From Axinella damicornis (taxonomy: Eukaryota; Porifera; Demospongiae; Axinellida; Axinellidae): a stretch of 64,000 nucleotides of DNA. Of this stretch, positions 1-13,300 are shown piece after piece. Location of the stretch: the NCBI GenBank assembly GCA_963931865.1, contig OZ007510.1, positions 9,954,993-10,018,992 on the forward strand. Direction: 5' to 3'. Under the pieces are notes generated by a model that did no database searches, was not told the DNA's origin, and was given only the letters and a program-made list of their open reading frames with translations. Within the stretch, counting starts at the first letter, position 1. Each line of letters opens with the position of its first letter. Both the position numbers and the translations under genes were made by a program.

Positions 1-33
1 GCTGTTCATGATGCACAACATTTCCATGGTAAG
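1..33 (-). CDS. TNRC6: Possible next TNRC6 exon (RRM helix 1), cut by the window edge
   Basis: After the acceptor-like GCGACTGTAG, 11 open codons read LTMEMLCIMNS in the required phase 0. Following NVTSQ this resembles the start of RRM helix 1, compared with the T-L-R-T-L-C-M pattern of TNRC6 RRMs. The stretch is too short to be sure. Confidence 0.45.
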
Positions 34-3000
34 CTACAGTCGCTTAAATTATTAAGGCCCATGTAAAGCCAAGGCTTGAATCTTGCTTCCTTGCAGCACT
101 GTATATATGTGGGTAGGAAGCCATTTACTTATGGGAGACTATTACTCCGCAGTGGTACTGCAGCACATGCATTTAGGCCTTTCAAACTCCTAGCAGCTAT
201 CCAAAAGCTCCCTCCCACTTCTCAAAAATTACCTCACTAATACACCTCCTAAATCCCCCCCCCCCCCTTCAAGAATAACTGTGCTCAGTAAAATCACGTA
301 GAGTAGCTTCCCTTCATCGCCTGTTACAACTGATGATGCAAGTGACTATTGTAAACCCTCTCCTGGACCAGGTAAAATTCTAACATAACATCTATGTACA
401 CACAAAGGACTACCCTACAGAAAATGAACTCCCACTCATCCCACAAAATGTAATACCAGGAGTGCATGAGCCACAGAAGGCAGCGAAGGAGTGTCGAACT
501 AGTATAGACATATTGTAATCCCTCACACCTTACGGTCATACCTTATATGGAAGGCCTTTGCGGTACTGCACAAACATCAATTATTTTGTTTTTCACTCTT
601 TTACGTAATGGCCTCTTGCCGTATAAGGTAAAATTTTGGGACGTGTGAAGGACTACATGTACTACTTCCGCTAGGGCGCGCATGCTGAGTTCGATGCTCC
701 TTCGCCGCCTTCAGCGGCTCATGCGCTCCTCATAATACCATTACGGTCTACCGAGTCCTTCCATGAACTAATTCTAAATAAAGAGCACTTACTTACCTGT
801 GAGGTGACATTCCTGAGGATCAACCAGGGAGAGGGTGGGTTGGAGGGTAGCTTGAACACGGAGAGGCGAGCCTTCTTACCACGTTGCCACTCATCAAAGG
901 TGGGTTCAGGGCTAAGCATACTGTGCTCATGGCGAGGGGAACGGAGGCCCTCCCCACCCCAACATCCGGAAGCCACAGAGGGCATTGTGAATGGATAAGG
1001 GTCTGAAGATGTATTTGGGTGAGACGGAGGGGATGTATAGGACGGGGGAGAGGGGTCAGAAGGGAGGGAAGGAGGACGAAGTTCACTGGAGCCTGTTGAC
1101 ATGTCCCACATATGGTTGTCCATACCCCATTTCTGCTGCTTGGAATTGTCCACTCCCCAGACCGATTTGGTTGGGGGTTCGACCACTGAGCCCCACTGAT
1201 TGCCGGTGTCCATGTGTGCAGGGGTCGAGAGAGAACGGTGTCCCATGTGAAACTTGTTGCCAGGTGCTCTTGTCCCCGGAGGGTAGCCACGGTTGACTTT
1301 GTATGGCAAGTGGGTAGGAGGGAGGCTGGTGGGAGGGAGGAGAGATGGAGGGGGGAAATGTGGGGGCTGCTGTTGTTTCCTACCATTGGAAGCAGCTGTC
1401 ATATTGCTGAAGGGCTGAGAGCTGGAAAGGGGATGCTGGTTGATGTTAGGGCCTCCAAAAGGTCCTGGAGGATTTCGAATGTTTGTCCTCTGGCCATTTC
1501 GGTGAGTGGGGTAAGTGTGGCTCTGGCTCTGCCCAAAGGGCATCCCCCCATGAGAGTCTGGGATGAGTGGGTTCCAAGGCTGCCTGCTATCACGGCTCTG
1601 AGACTGGCCACCATATTTATTCCCACTACCTGACTGAGAACCAAATGATTGCATGCCCGTGGGAGGTGGAGGGTAGCCACCGAAGAATGCTCCACTCCCT
1701 CCATCACCTCCACTTTTCTGTCTGGTGACTTTAGGGCCACTTCCGGGAGTGACCGCTTTTGTGAATCCCCCAGGATTAGGCTGGGAGAAAGGGAAAGGAG
1801 GGTTTGAGCGCCCAGAGGGGAAAGCAATGCCACTGTTAAATGTCCCCATGGTCGAAGGTGGCTTGGGATAGACCTGTGCTGGTTCTGTGGGCTGGGTTCG
1901 AGGTTGCCAGGGTACGCCTGGTTTGAACTCCTGGATGTCGTCAAATGATTTCGGAGAAGGGAAGTGAGATGAAGACACTGTAACCGTGTTGGCAGTGTTG
2001 GGGGGGAATGAGGGTAGTCCCATCGTCAGGGGATACACTGGAGCAACGGGATGCACTGGGCCTTGGCCAGGGCTAGCCAGAGAAGAAAGAGGAATGGATG
2101 AGCTAGCCGGAAAACTGGGGAATGGTCCGGAAGAGGGCGTCATGATGCCCGAGCCATACTTTTCCTCCCTTGCAGCCAAAGATGTGGGATTGTCGCTGTT
2201 TGCTGACCCTGAAATGATCCACTGAAGTCGTGACATACTGCGGGCGGATGACTGGCTCACCGCAGAGCTTGGTGGTAGTGGGGGTGGGGGTGAGGTGCCA
2301 CTACCACTGAGGGACATTCCCTGCATACCGTAGGACAGGTTCTTACCTGTATCACCCAGCACGTTGGCAGACAAAGAACGATTCAGAGGGACTCCACCTA
2401 GATTCGGATCCCCCTTACGAATGGGAGGGGTATTTCGTCCAATAGAAGGGGACGCAACTCCAGTTGGTGTGGACTTCCCTCCGTCCTGGTTCTTAGCAGC
2501 ATCCTTCTGTTGGCTCGAGATCTGGGAGATGATCACAAGCTGTCGATTGATCTGGTTGATGCTCTGGTTGACCTGGCCCATCCGGAGCGTGAGCAGCTGC
2601 TGTTGCTGTGGATTCTGTCCGGCTGACTTTGCCTGTTGAGCCAGCTGCTGCTTCATCAGCCGCAACTGCCCCAGCTGCTGCGTCAACAGCTGCTGATAGC
2701 TTTGGAGGTTCGGCATAGGTGTGAACATCGGTCCGAGTTGGAGCTGGTTTAAGAGGTATCGCTGTTGGAGTTGTTGCAACAGCTGCATCTGCATAAGGGC
2801 CTGGGCTTGGTTGGGTTGCTGATTGGGTAGTGGTGGTTGCAGACCAGGAATACTGCCAAACATCTGCAGAGCGGCCAGTTGCTGGTAGAGAGGGTCCTTT
2901 GGGTTGAACGCAGGAGCGAGACCGGTGGGGTTGCTATTCAGCGTGGAGTTGCTGGTAGAGGGAATCCCTGCCACAGAGCTAGCTGAGGTGCTGCTGAGGG

Positions 3001-3785
3001 CATTCTGGAAGGAAACGGCTCCACCTGGGCCCAGAGTCTTTCCGTGTCTCTTACTCCGGCTGTTCTGAAGTGGATACCCTGTGCCATTGACAAGCTCTCC
3101 ATTCACGTCGTCTGTAAGAGCAGTCACAGCCAGCAGGTCACCAATGGAAGCGTCAATGTCATTGCTGTTGGCCTTGAGGTACTTTTCTGATGCCTGACGC
3201 TGGGAACAGAGGGAAGATACATCCACACTTGAAACATGACAGCTGTCGGTTATCCACATGCATGATATTAGCAGTATGCCAAAACTGGAAACCATTTTCT
3301 ACCAATTATGGCACATTTTGACCTGTCAATTATGTCATAAATTGGCAGAAACAACAGGAAAACCTGTCAAGTGTGACCAGGCCCTTTTCTGTGGTTTGTG
3401 AGTGGGAATGGGTATGCTATGAGGCTAGTCCTGTCCCTGAACACCTGAATTTCATACTCACACACAAGGGAAACCTTAATGAAAAGGAACGTACTGGGAA
3501 CCCCATGTCCATGAGTTTCTTGAGGTTGTCCGCAAATGAGGGTGTCTTGTCCTGTGGGAGAGGAGAAAGGGGGACAGTATTATAACGTGGACAGATTACT
3601 TTCCTATGGTCTGTACATCACAAGTGTGGAATGAAATACATGACAGTGTAATATTTAAATGAGTTGTAGCCAGGGTTTCTTTTTTTTTTTTTTTTGCAGG
3701 GGGGGGGGGGGGGGGGGGGGGGGGGGATTTCAAACCCAGACCCCCCCAAAATGGCGCACTGCCGCGCACTATTCAATCCCCCCCC

Positions 3786-3816
<31 letters not shown>

Positions 3817-5016
3817 ACACACAAATTTTCTCTATGTTCTGTTTAGCCCCCTATTTTATGAGGTTGTAGCAGCACATGATAGTCACATGACAATCACTTA
3901 ATTGTCTTGTATTCATAGCAAAAGTGAGTATCAAATTACCCACAGAAGCTATCTGCCTGATAGCTAGCCTCGGTCCCAGGCTCTCTCCTCAAAAAACGCT
4001 TCAAACGTGTATTCTGTGGATTTCACGGAAACTGTGTTCTGCAAATACGACACTCGTGCAAAGTGTCCACATTTATAACTTCCTAACTCCACTGGGTTCC
4101 AACCGTGTCATTTTTGTGAAGCTCCACCCACAGGAAGTTCTTACCGCTAAATGCTAAAAGCATGGTCACGGAATATAGCGAAGTGAAATCGACAGTATGC
4201 GTGCATGCACGGTGAGTGTGTATGGAACCCAATATCTCATGGTAACGGATAAACACTGCTTTACTGTCACTCTGGACATGCATGTTGTGTATTGCATGTC
4301 TCACCACAGCAGTGTTATTGCAGATAAATGAAACTACACGTTGAAATTTTAGTAAACTTCAGCGAAAATTGAATGTGAAATAATTATTTGCTTAAAAGTG
4401 GTTTGATGATGAAAGTGATCTCCTACACACACACACACACCTTGTGCTTGGCAACAACAGTGTTCCAGCCATCCATAGGGCCTCCTCCTCCTGTCCCTCC
4501 CCCTCCTCTTCCCACGCCCACCCACTGCCCGCCTGTGCTGGTGGGGGTCCTGCTGGAGCTTTCCTTGCCTCCCCAGCCTGCTGCAATGGCCCCTGAAGTG
4601 TCCTCATCTCCCCACTCAACAGGTGAAGAATAGTGAGTGTCATTCCAATTCACAGCTGGATGGAGTGGGGCAGCTGGATGGAGTGGGGGAATGGAGGAGA
4701 GGGAGGAAGGGAGGGAGGGAGGGAGGGAGGGAGGGAGGGAGGGAGGGAGGGAGGGAGGGAGGGGGATTCGGGAGGAGATAGGGGAAGGGAGAAGGAGGAG
4801 GTCAAAGGAGGAGGGGAGGGAGAAGGAAGGTAGAAGGGATCTTGCATTTTAACTGAAACGTTTTTATTACAATCAGTGGATCTTCATCCATTGTAATGTA
4901 CAACAGCAAACAGCTCAAAGTCTGTGTGACCTCATGACCACTTTTACTCGGGATCTCTGATTACAGTGGAACCATCTAATATGGACACCCTTGGGCCCAA
5001 ACAATGCGTCCTGAAT

Positions 5017-5051
<35 letters not shown>

Positions 5052-7340
5052 ACCCCAAGCTGACAGGAATGGGCAGGAGACCTCGGTGGGGGAACGCTGC
5101 CTGAATGGCAAGGTGTCCTCATACCAAGGGAAGAAGAACACGTCTTTGTATATGACGTTGGGACTTGATTAAGGAGTCTAGGGATTCCGAACATACAAAC
5201 GCTCCATCCAACATCTACTATCACCCACCTGGTGGTACTGGTCCTTGCCCTCCGCTTGATTTTCTCCCATTACGGCTCTTGATATCAGGAGGCTCTCCCC
5301 AAATACCAGTCCCGTCATCGTTATCACTGATCTTGGGGCTTGGTAGATCACCCCAGCCACTTGGTTCGCAGTGAAGTGACTCCAGTGCATCTTCCAAGTC
5401 CATTGAAGGCTTCTTAGGTTTGCGGATCTTTAAACTGCCGTTCAATCCCGACTGCGAACTACTCGACTCAAACCTGAATAAGAAGGCATGATGTCAAATG
5501 ATGTCACAGTGCAATTGTTATAGCTGCAACAGTTACCACGGAGGAATTTGAAAGCTACCCTTCAATTTATGAATGGAGTTGCAGGCCTTAGCTTGGGACC
5601 GAACTGAAGGTTATTATACGTAAACTGTATGTGTTTGGAATCGGTGTCACAAGCCTTCTCTCGATCCGGACTGTATTTGTATTGCACCAGGCTGGGTGCC
5701 TATTCCAGATAATAATCTGACCTATATATACATTGTAACCTCCTGGAATGAGTCACTCTGTCATAGTGGCATGTGTACGTATCATATGACTGGCTGTAAG
5801 GTATTGTGAGTGGGCTTTAAATGGACCAATTAGTCTGTACATGTAATTATTGGTAAGGTGAGTGATAGGCAGTCATCAATAGCTTCATGTAAGCATACCT
5901 GCAAGGCTTGCGAGGAACGTTCCCCCTATTCTGGTAGCTCCTGGAGCTCTTCCCATTGTCACTCTTCCAACTGGATGTGCTCCCAACACTGTTCAACGAG
6001 GAGGTACTGCTCCTCGTTGGCCTCCAAACCCCACCACCTCCCGCCTCTGACAGTGATACTGGAGTCTCTTTGCCTCCCACCCAAACACTGTCACTGGTGC
6101 TCCCCGCCCTGGAAAACTCGGGGTTCTCCTGAGAGTTTGAGCCTGAGGAATCGCCACCACTCAAGGTATGTAGCAGGCCATAAGAAGAGGAGCTCTCGCT
6201 CCTAGCAACAGTACTGCCACCATCGGAGGCAGGATCATCATAGTCTTTCTGCTCCTCTGGGAGTCCTAGACTTGCTGAACCATGGCTGCTACCATCTGTG
6301 GTGGTCCCCTGGGTAGGTTTGTGTTTGTGCTCGTCCTTGCCATCACCTGTATTTTCCAAACCTGTTCCTCCGTTAAGAGTAAGGGTCTGAGCCAATGGGT
6401 CCCTATCTCCACTGGAGAGGGAGGAAGTGTCCAGTTCGTCCCAGTCAGATGCACCTTCCTGGGTTGACCTGCTGCTGGATGCAAACTCTCCCCGGCTACC
6501 TCCCTCCTCAAGGGAAAATGCCCCTGCAGAGCAGTTCAGTTCGGTGGCCAGCTCACGGTCAAGGTCTTCTCCAATGGGTTCAGTGTCCGGCATTTGCCAT
6601 TTACTCCCCACTGCCCATGTAGTGGATTTGGACTCGGGTGGATTCACAGGTCCACCATCTCCAGGAGTCGAAGTTCCACTCCCACTAGGTCCCATTCCAG
6701 TTCTCGTACTCTCTCCTACAATCTGACTGACCTCATTATCATCACTGGCAGTCCAGTTGTCCGCTTGGGAGTGTTTACTGCTGTGCCCTGGTGAGGTCGA
6801 CCTCCATGTATCAGAGTCGCTGGTTCTACTGTCAAGTGCCAGCCAAAGCCCTCCTCCTCCTCCTCCTTCAAGACCTGCAGAACTCCTGTTACTGGCAACC
6901 TCGCTGCTGCCACCGCCAGAGGAGAGGGCAGTAGCCAAAGTGTTTCCATTCACAGTTTCAGAACTGGTCCAATCTTTATCCAGTGTGGACGGCAATCCCT
7001 TGGTTCTGTCCTGGTCTGTGATGGGTCCTGACAGATCACTCCCCCAACCACTGCCCTTCACCGGGGCACCTGCTGACCAGCCGCCGTCATCGTCCAGCCA
7101 GCCTGCCCCACTCTGGGGTAGAGGTGGGTGGTGGTGGGGGTGATGGTGGTTTGGGTGGCTGGAGTGGTGATGGTGGTGCAGCGGCTGTGGCTGTGGTGGT
7201 GGCTGTTGCCATCGACTCGAGTCCTTCATTGGCTTCTTGTTTACTGCTGTGGGGAGGAAGAGGAAATGTCAACTCTACCATTCTTTCATCTGTCTCTCTG
7301 GGATCTCTGCCTGCCTGTCTTGTCAGTCTATTTTGTCCAA

Positions 7341-7383
<43 letters not shown>

Positions 7384-10300
7384 CCTGTCTGTCTGCCTGT
7401 CTGTCTACCTGCCTGTCTGTCTGTCTACCTGACTACCTGTCTGTCTGTCTGTCTATACCTGTCTGTCTGTCTGTCTGTCTGTCTACCTGTCTGTCTGTCT
7501 GTCTACTTGTCTGTCTGTCTGTCTGTCTGTCTATCTACCAGTCTATCTCTCTACCTGTCTGTCCATCTGACCTTTCAGTCATCAATTCCCTTATGGGAGG
7601 CTATTGATGGAGAATGAGACCCCAGCAAGCACACTAAGAGATTGTAACAAGCACCCATCATGCTTATAATGCTTGCACACACAAAACACCTCGCATAACG
7701 CTGTTCATTCAATGAGGCACATAAAGGTGGGCAAATGGAATGCAACAGGTCACTACATGCTATGACAATGCAGACGGAGTGCTAAAGATACACGATGCTG
7801 CAGCATCGAAGTGCAAACTTGATCATGGGCACATACCTCTATACTGTGTACATGAGACAGAGTGGTGAGCCTTCACCGCAGTTAATACAGGTAGCACAAT
7901 GGACTGTAGCCTCGTTCTCAGGCCACGTGGCCTGGGAACGAGGCTATGTAAATGGACTGTACCACTTGTAGTATTGTACTGTACTACACAAGTCACTTGG
8001 AACAGTTACTGTTGCTATCGACAGCCTACTCAAGACAGAGCAGTGGTGAGTCTACCTAGCCTCATCCCCAGGCTGCCCACATGACCTGGGAACGGGGATA
8101 GAGTCTACCTTACTCTTCAGCCTAGTGAACTCTCGTTCCCAGACCCCCCCCCCCCCCCCCACTGCAAGCGACGAAAAGCTGGGCGTGGGACTGGGTACGA
8201 GGCTAGGTTTTCACACAAGAGTTTAAGCTAGGGGGGAAGCAGAGACCCTTGAAGCATGGGTCTGGGAGCAATCCCCCCAGAAAATGTCTCTCAGTTCTGG
8301 AGCAGTCGATCGGCTTGCTAGCTAAGAGACACAAGTGATTGGGTCACTTATGTATGTACATACGTAAGCTAACCGCATGCATGTGTACACAATTTGGCAA
8401 CACACGGGCTGAAACTAGAAGCATGTGGGTTTCAAAAGGTGCAGTTGATGTTTAGTAAACAGAACACGAAAGGCGTATGGCAATGGCAAAACACACAAAC
8501 GGGTTGAGGTATTTCCACCATATGCAGGTGTATACTGTTCTACAAACCAGGTCAGAGAAATATCAGCTGAAGATTTGGAAACCATCACCTCAAACAGTTT
8601 CAAAACACATTAACTAGGGCATCCCCAAAACCAGATGTGGTGCTATCTATAGTGACAAGTATACAATAATTGTGAACCTGCGTTAATGTACCTTCAGTGA
8701 GTTATTATAAGATGTGAATGTGCATGTGTGTATGTGTGTGTGTGTGTGTGTATGTATATGTGTGAGTGAGCAGGAATGAGAGGGTGTAGGTGGGATAGAG
8801 AAGATAGGATACGGAGGGGACAGAGAGGGTAGTATGGGGACAAAGAGGGGAGTGTGGGTGGGATAGAGAGGACAGAGAAGGGAGTGTGGGTGGGACAGAG
8901 AGGGGAGTGTGGGTGGGACAGAGAGGGGAGTGTGGGTGGGACACAGAGGGGATTGTGGGTGGGACAGAGAGGGGAGTGTGGGTGGGACAGAGAGGGGAGT
9001 GGGTGGTACAGAGAGGGGAGTATGGGCGGACAGAGAAGAGAATGTGAGTGGGAGTATGAGCGGTAATCAACCTACTCCATCACTGCCATACATACAACAC
9101 ATACCATACAGTGCACAGATACATGTATTTCTCCTATAATTATTACAGGTATGTATATAGGAAGCCATATTGGAAATCTGCAACCTTGCCATGGCTGTCT
9201 GGCTTCGGAAGTACACAACCGGTTAGGACCCACAACAAAGAAGGGATGCAACCGACTGTGGAATGCTTTGAAACTGGAGCAAGTTGACCCCAAACAATGC
9301 CAACTCCTGCCTCTCGCAACACACTCAGGAGTAAGGAATCTTCACAGCATGCCACTGGTACCAAACTACCTCCCCTCCGAAGACAAACTAAATGATTACC
9401 ATATTAGGATGGTGTGGCATTACACACATCATGCACATGCAATACGCTCAGGAGTAAGGAATCTTCACAGCATGCCACTGGTACCAAACTACCTCCCCTC
9501 CGAAAACAATAAACGACTACTATAGGACTGGCTTTGATGGTGAGGCACAACACATTATGCACATGCAACACGCTCAGGAGTATATGGAATCTTCACAGCA
9601 TGCCACTGGTACAAACCACCTTTCCTCTTGCAGACATACCAAATGAATGCCATAGCACTACGACTACCATAGGAGTCAGACTACGACAACCATAGGACCA
9701 GTTTTGATTGTGATTGTGAGCGTGCAGTGCATGTGTTACGCATTACGCGCATCATGCACACGCAATGATGCTATTAATTCCTCCTTCAAAACCCGGAAAC
9801 GCAATGTGTTTATTATACAGTCAACAGCCATCCTACGGTGACCATCAAGGATATATTGATTCACAGGACAATAGCGTAATTTTAAAATGCTCACCCACAA
9901 GTAGCAATATCCAAACATGGCAATCAGATATACTATTTTTAGAACACCTGCTGGCCTATTTTTACGGAGAGGTTACAGGAAATCAATGAAGGAATGTTGA
10001 AGCGTGTTTAGGGGGATAAGAGAACGAACTGTTGAAGCGTTTAGGAAATCAGTTAACTGATTGGACTGTCTGAACTCTCCATTATGTCCGTTTCTGTGTG
10101 TGAGACACACAACTCAAGACATTACACTGCTAAGCAACCGCATGGTTGACATGCCTTCATTTACGAACAAGACCATACACACAGGGGCGCTATATAGCTC
10201 TTGCCTGTAACCAGCGGCAAACACACTCCTGACTGGTAGGGTAAGATCACAGATTCACTTCACGCTGTACTTTACCCTCAGATTGTGGATAACTCAGCAA

Positions 10301-13300
10301 ACTTGCATTCACATAGTCTCATGCCCAGACCCTCCCCTTCCACGCGTGAGGGTCTGGGAACGAGACTAGCATTCACACAGCTTGCACTTACAGCTTACGG
10401 CAATTAGTGCACAGATACGTGACGTCATGTACTGCCTACGATGGTCGTAGTGAGAAAAGGATGGCCAACGGAAGACAACAATGCACGCTCATTACTCCAC
10501 CACCAGGAGATGAGTTTCTGCTGAATTATTATACCAATGTGCCAATGGACAACAGTGGCTATGATGGTGTAGTCAGAATATCCATGCACTTCCAGATGTT
10601 CGTTATGCAGAACAATGTTTCCCCCGACAGGAGTAAAGCATTCTATAGTAGTTACATACATGCACAAGTTATTGCAGGGCACAAAGAAGTTGAAAGTGCA
10701 GTTATGGAGGACTGACAGCACGCCCCTACCACCACCCCAGCACATTGATAGGGACAGGATCGTTGCCAATGGCATGGTACCAAAAGCTGACCGAGGTCAG
10801 CTCTGACTGGTCATGTGATGCTGCATGATGCAATGGTCACATGTACTTGAGCCCACAACGAAAGAGTAAGTAGTTCCAATTCTGTCCTGGTCCAAACACT
10901 GGCATTCAGGATGTTGTGTGACCACATCACCAATGCAGTAGAGGCAGTGGGATCATGTGACACACACACGCTGCTAATTAAGGCATCAATTTCAACACAA
11001 AAGGGCTACAGCTGCCCGCTCACAAGTTCCCACCATACATGCATAGTGGTCCATGCAGCACATGATACATCCCTGGACATCTCACCAAGAATGGCCCTAC
11101 ACTCGACACTGTCGCCATACACGCTTCAGCGTGCACCACCCACCATACAGAACATGCAGCAGGAAGAAAACCCTTTTAGGCCACAATGCGTCGTCCACAC
11201 ACATCACTGTTGATCACCATGTTATACTGTGTGCCCGATTCAACTGCTACCACTTCAGGTCCATTCATCCAAAGCTGAGTTATGAATTCCTACGTCTGTT
11301 GCAGACACGGGGAGCAGACGATACTCTCACCGAGACAAACTGCTGTGCCGTGTTCAGTTACTCTGGCTCGTTTCATAGACTACATAAGCTGCTACACACA
11401 GCACAATGACATTGTGGGGTTACAATAGGTCAAAGACCTCTTACACACACTGGAGAATACACCGATAACAATGTTGGAACTCCAAAAGTTAAAGCATTTG
11501 ACTGTGGACCAAAAGTCCCTGGTTTGAATCCCACCTGTTGCTTCACTGGTGAAGTGCTTTCTTTGCCCCTCCACCCCCTGGGAGATCAGCCATTGGCTGA
11601 AAGGGCCAGGAGGTAAAAATTAAACACCTCACTGTTTACCTTTTTAAAATAGGGGAGTTAAAATATCACCATTAGTCTAACACCATGCACTCCTTATCCA
11701 CTTAACAGTTTCCCAAGAACGTAGCTTTGTACACCCCAGTCCCTCTCAACTCTCCCCACACAGAGAGAGGAGTCCGACTGTTCCCAGCTCTGTCCCAAAA
11801 TGAGTTCAGTTCGGTGCCAGAAGGCAACACAGGAAGACAGAAATGCTGAGAGCAAATGGCAAAATGTACAAACTTCCTTGCACATTTGGTTCCTGATACC
11901 ATGCAGTTAGCTGCCTGCATGGCACCAGAAGTCAGTCTGGTTGGCCGGGCTTCATCCATACATCTTTCTGGGCCCATAATTGAACTTGGAACTTGTGGTG
12001 GAACCCCTCTTAAAGGGTGTCACACCGTAGAATTTAAGACACTTGACCAAGTTCCAACACCTTGCTAACCAGGACACATTGTTTGGGGCCAAGTGTGTCC
12101 ATATCGGAGTGGTTCCACTACAGAATTCAAGCTTCATCAGCCTCCAGTTGGCATTTGATTATGCCATCACAGCACCTCCTCCAGTGGCCTGGTACAGCAG
12201 CTGTTACGGGCCCTTCCTTCTGCTGATACGTCCACGTTTCACCTGGTCTGTAGTACCACTCATATGCTACTGCCCATATACGGACAACAGAGCAACAGCT
12301 TTGTCCCTGGGAATGCAAGCCAAGAGCTCAACTATGCAGTCTTTGTTCTGCAAAAGTGTAAACAAAGATGTCCTGACAAGCCTTGGAGTGGATTCACTGT
12401 CTGCCATAAGATGCTCACATCCTGTAACCACTGTGATCACTGCAAGCTCACAGGAGCCAATGGCTGTACACAAAAGCACCAGTGTGTGAAGGCAGTGAAG
12501 AAGCTAATAAGACGTACAATGTTGTACATTGTAGACAAAGCTTGACACTGGTTCATCACGATTCTGATCAACTTCTGATGACGGGAATAAAGGCATGTTC
12601 ATGTAGGAGAGCACAAGGCACTGTAAACAGTCTATAAGCGAGCAAGCCAAGACTGTCGTCAGTGAGCCTCTCAACCAACCCCTACACCGACAGCAACTGG
12701 TGTGAAGGGCGTGGCAATGAGGCACTACCTCGGCGGATACCGGAGAAGGTCCAAAATACAGTGTAATCACGACATCATTGGGAGACAAGGAGTTTCGACC
12801 TTTGTAGAGAGGTTGCATGTCCACTTTTTTGGAGGTTCAAAATGTATGAGAACTATAGGGAACCGATTATTTGGGACCTCGAAATCACCCTTTGTAGAGA
12901 GGTCTATTATATTGTGTCCCTATTACAGAGAGTCTACTATCAGAGGTTTCACTGTATTGTCGGAACAGTACTGAGAAGTCAGTAGGAAATAAGAGTACCA
13001 AGGAAATTAAATTAGTCACACGGCAGACAGAAGAATGTAAACACTCTCTAGTTACTCAGACCATCACATCATCCCTTCCTTGCGGCTCCCATACAAACTA
13101 AACAGCATTACATCATCCCTTCCTTGCGGCTCTCATACAAACTAAATGGCATTACATCATCCCTTCCTTGCGGCTCCCATACAAACTAAACAGCATTACA
13201 TCATCCCTTCCTTGAGGCTCTCATACAAACTAAACAGCATTACATCATCCCTTCCTTGCGGCTCTCATACAAACTAAACGGCATTACATCATCCCTTCCT

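Noticed and set aside
324..539. Minus-strand frame containing STLLRCLLWLMHSW as the continuation of the TNRC6 RRM
   Set aside because: Partly resembles the STLRTLC helix, but the rest is too hydrophobic and Trp-rich, the acceptor is poor and the phase does not fit. The 1-33 segment is a better candidate.
5847..7229. Reading the GW-rich exon as a complete stand-alone 460-residue gene
   Set aside because: The in-frame Met is downstream of a good acceptor, and both ends join in phase to other TNRC6 exons.
11435..11580. tRNA-like segment with a GGTTTGAATCCC box-B-like motif
   Set aside because: No matching acceptor stem or D-arm could be folded by eye. At best an old tRNA-derived SINE remnant. 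A similar GGTTTGAATCTC near 29612 shows the same problem.
12773..12965. Pogo/Tigger-type element ending CAGAGGTTTCACTGTA
   Set aside because: Only one end is convincing and no TA duplication was verified. A similar CAGTGGAACCATCTAATATG end at 4968 is likewise single. Possible fragments, not listed as elements.
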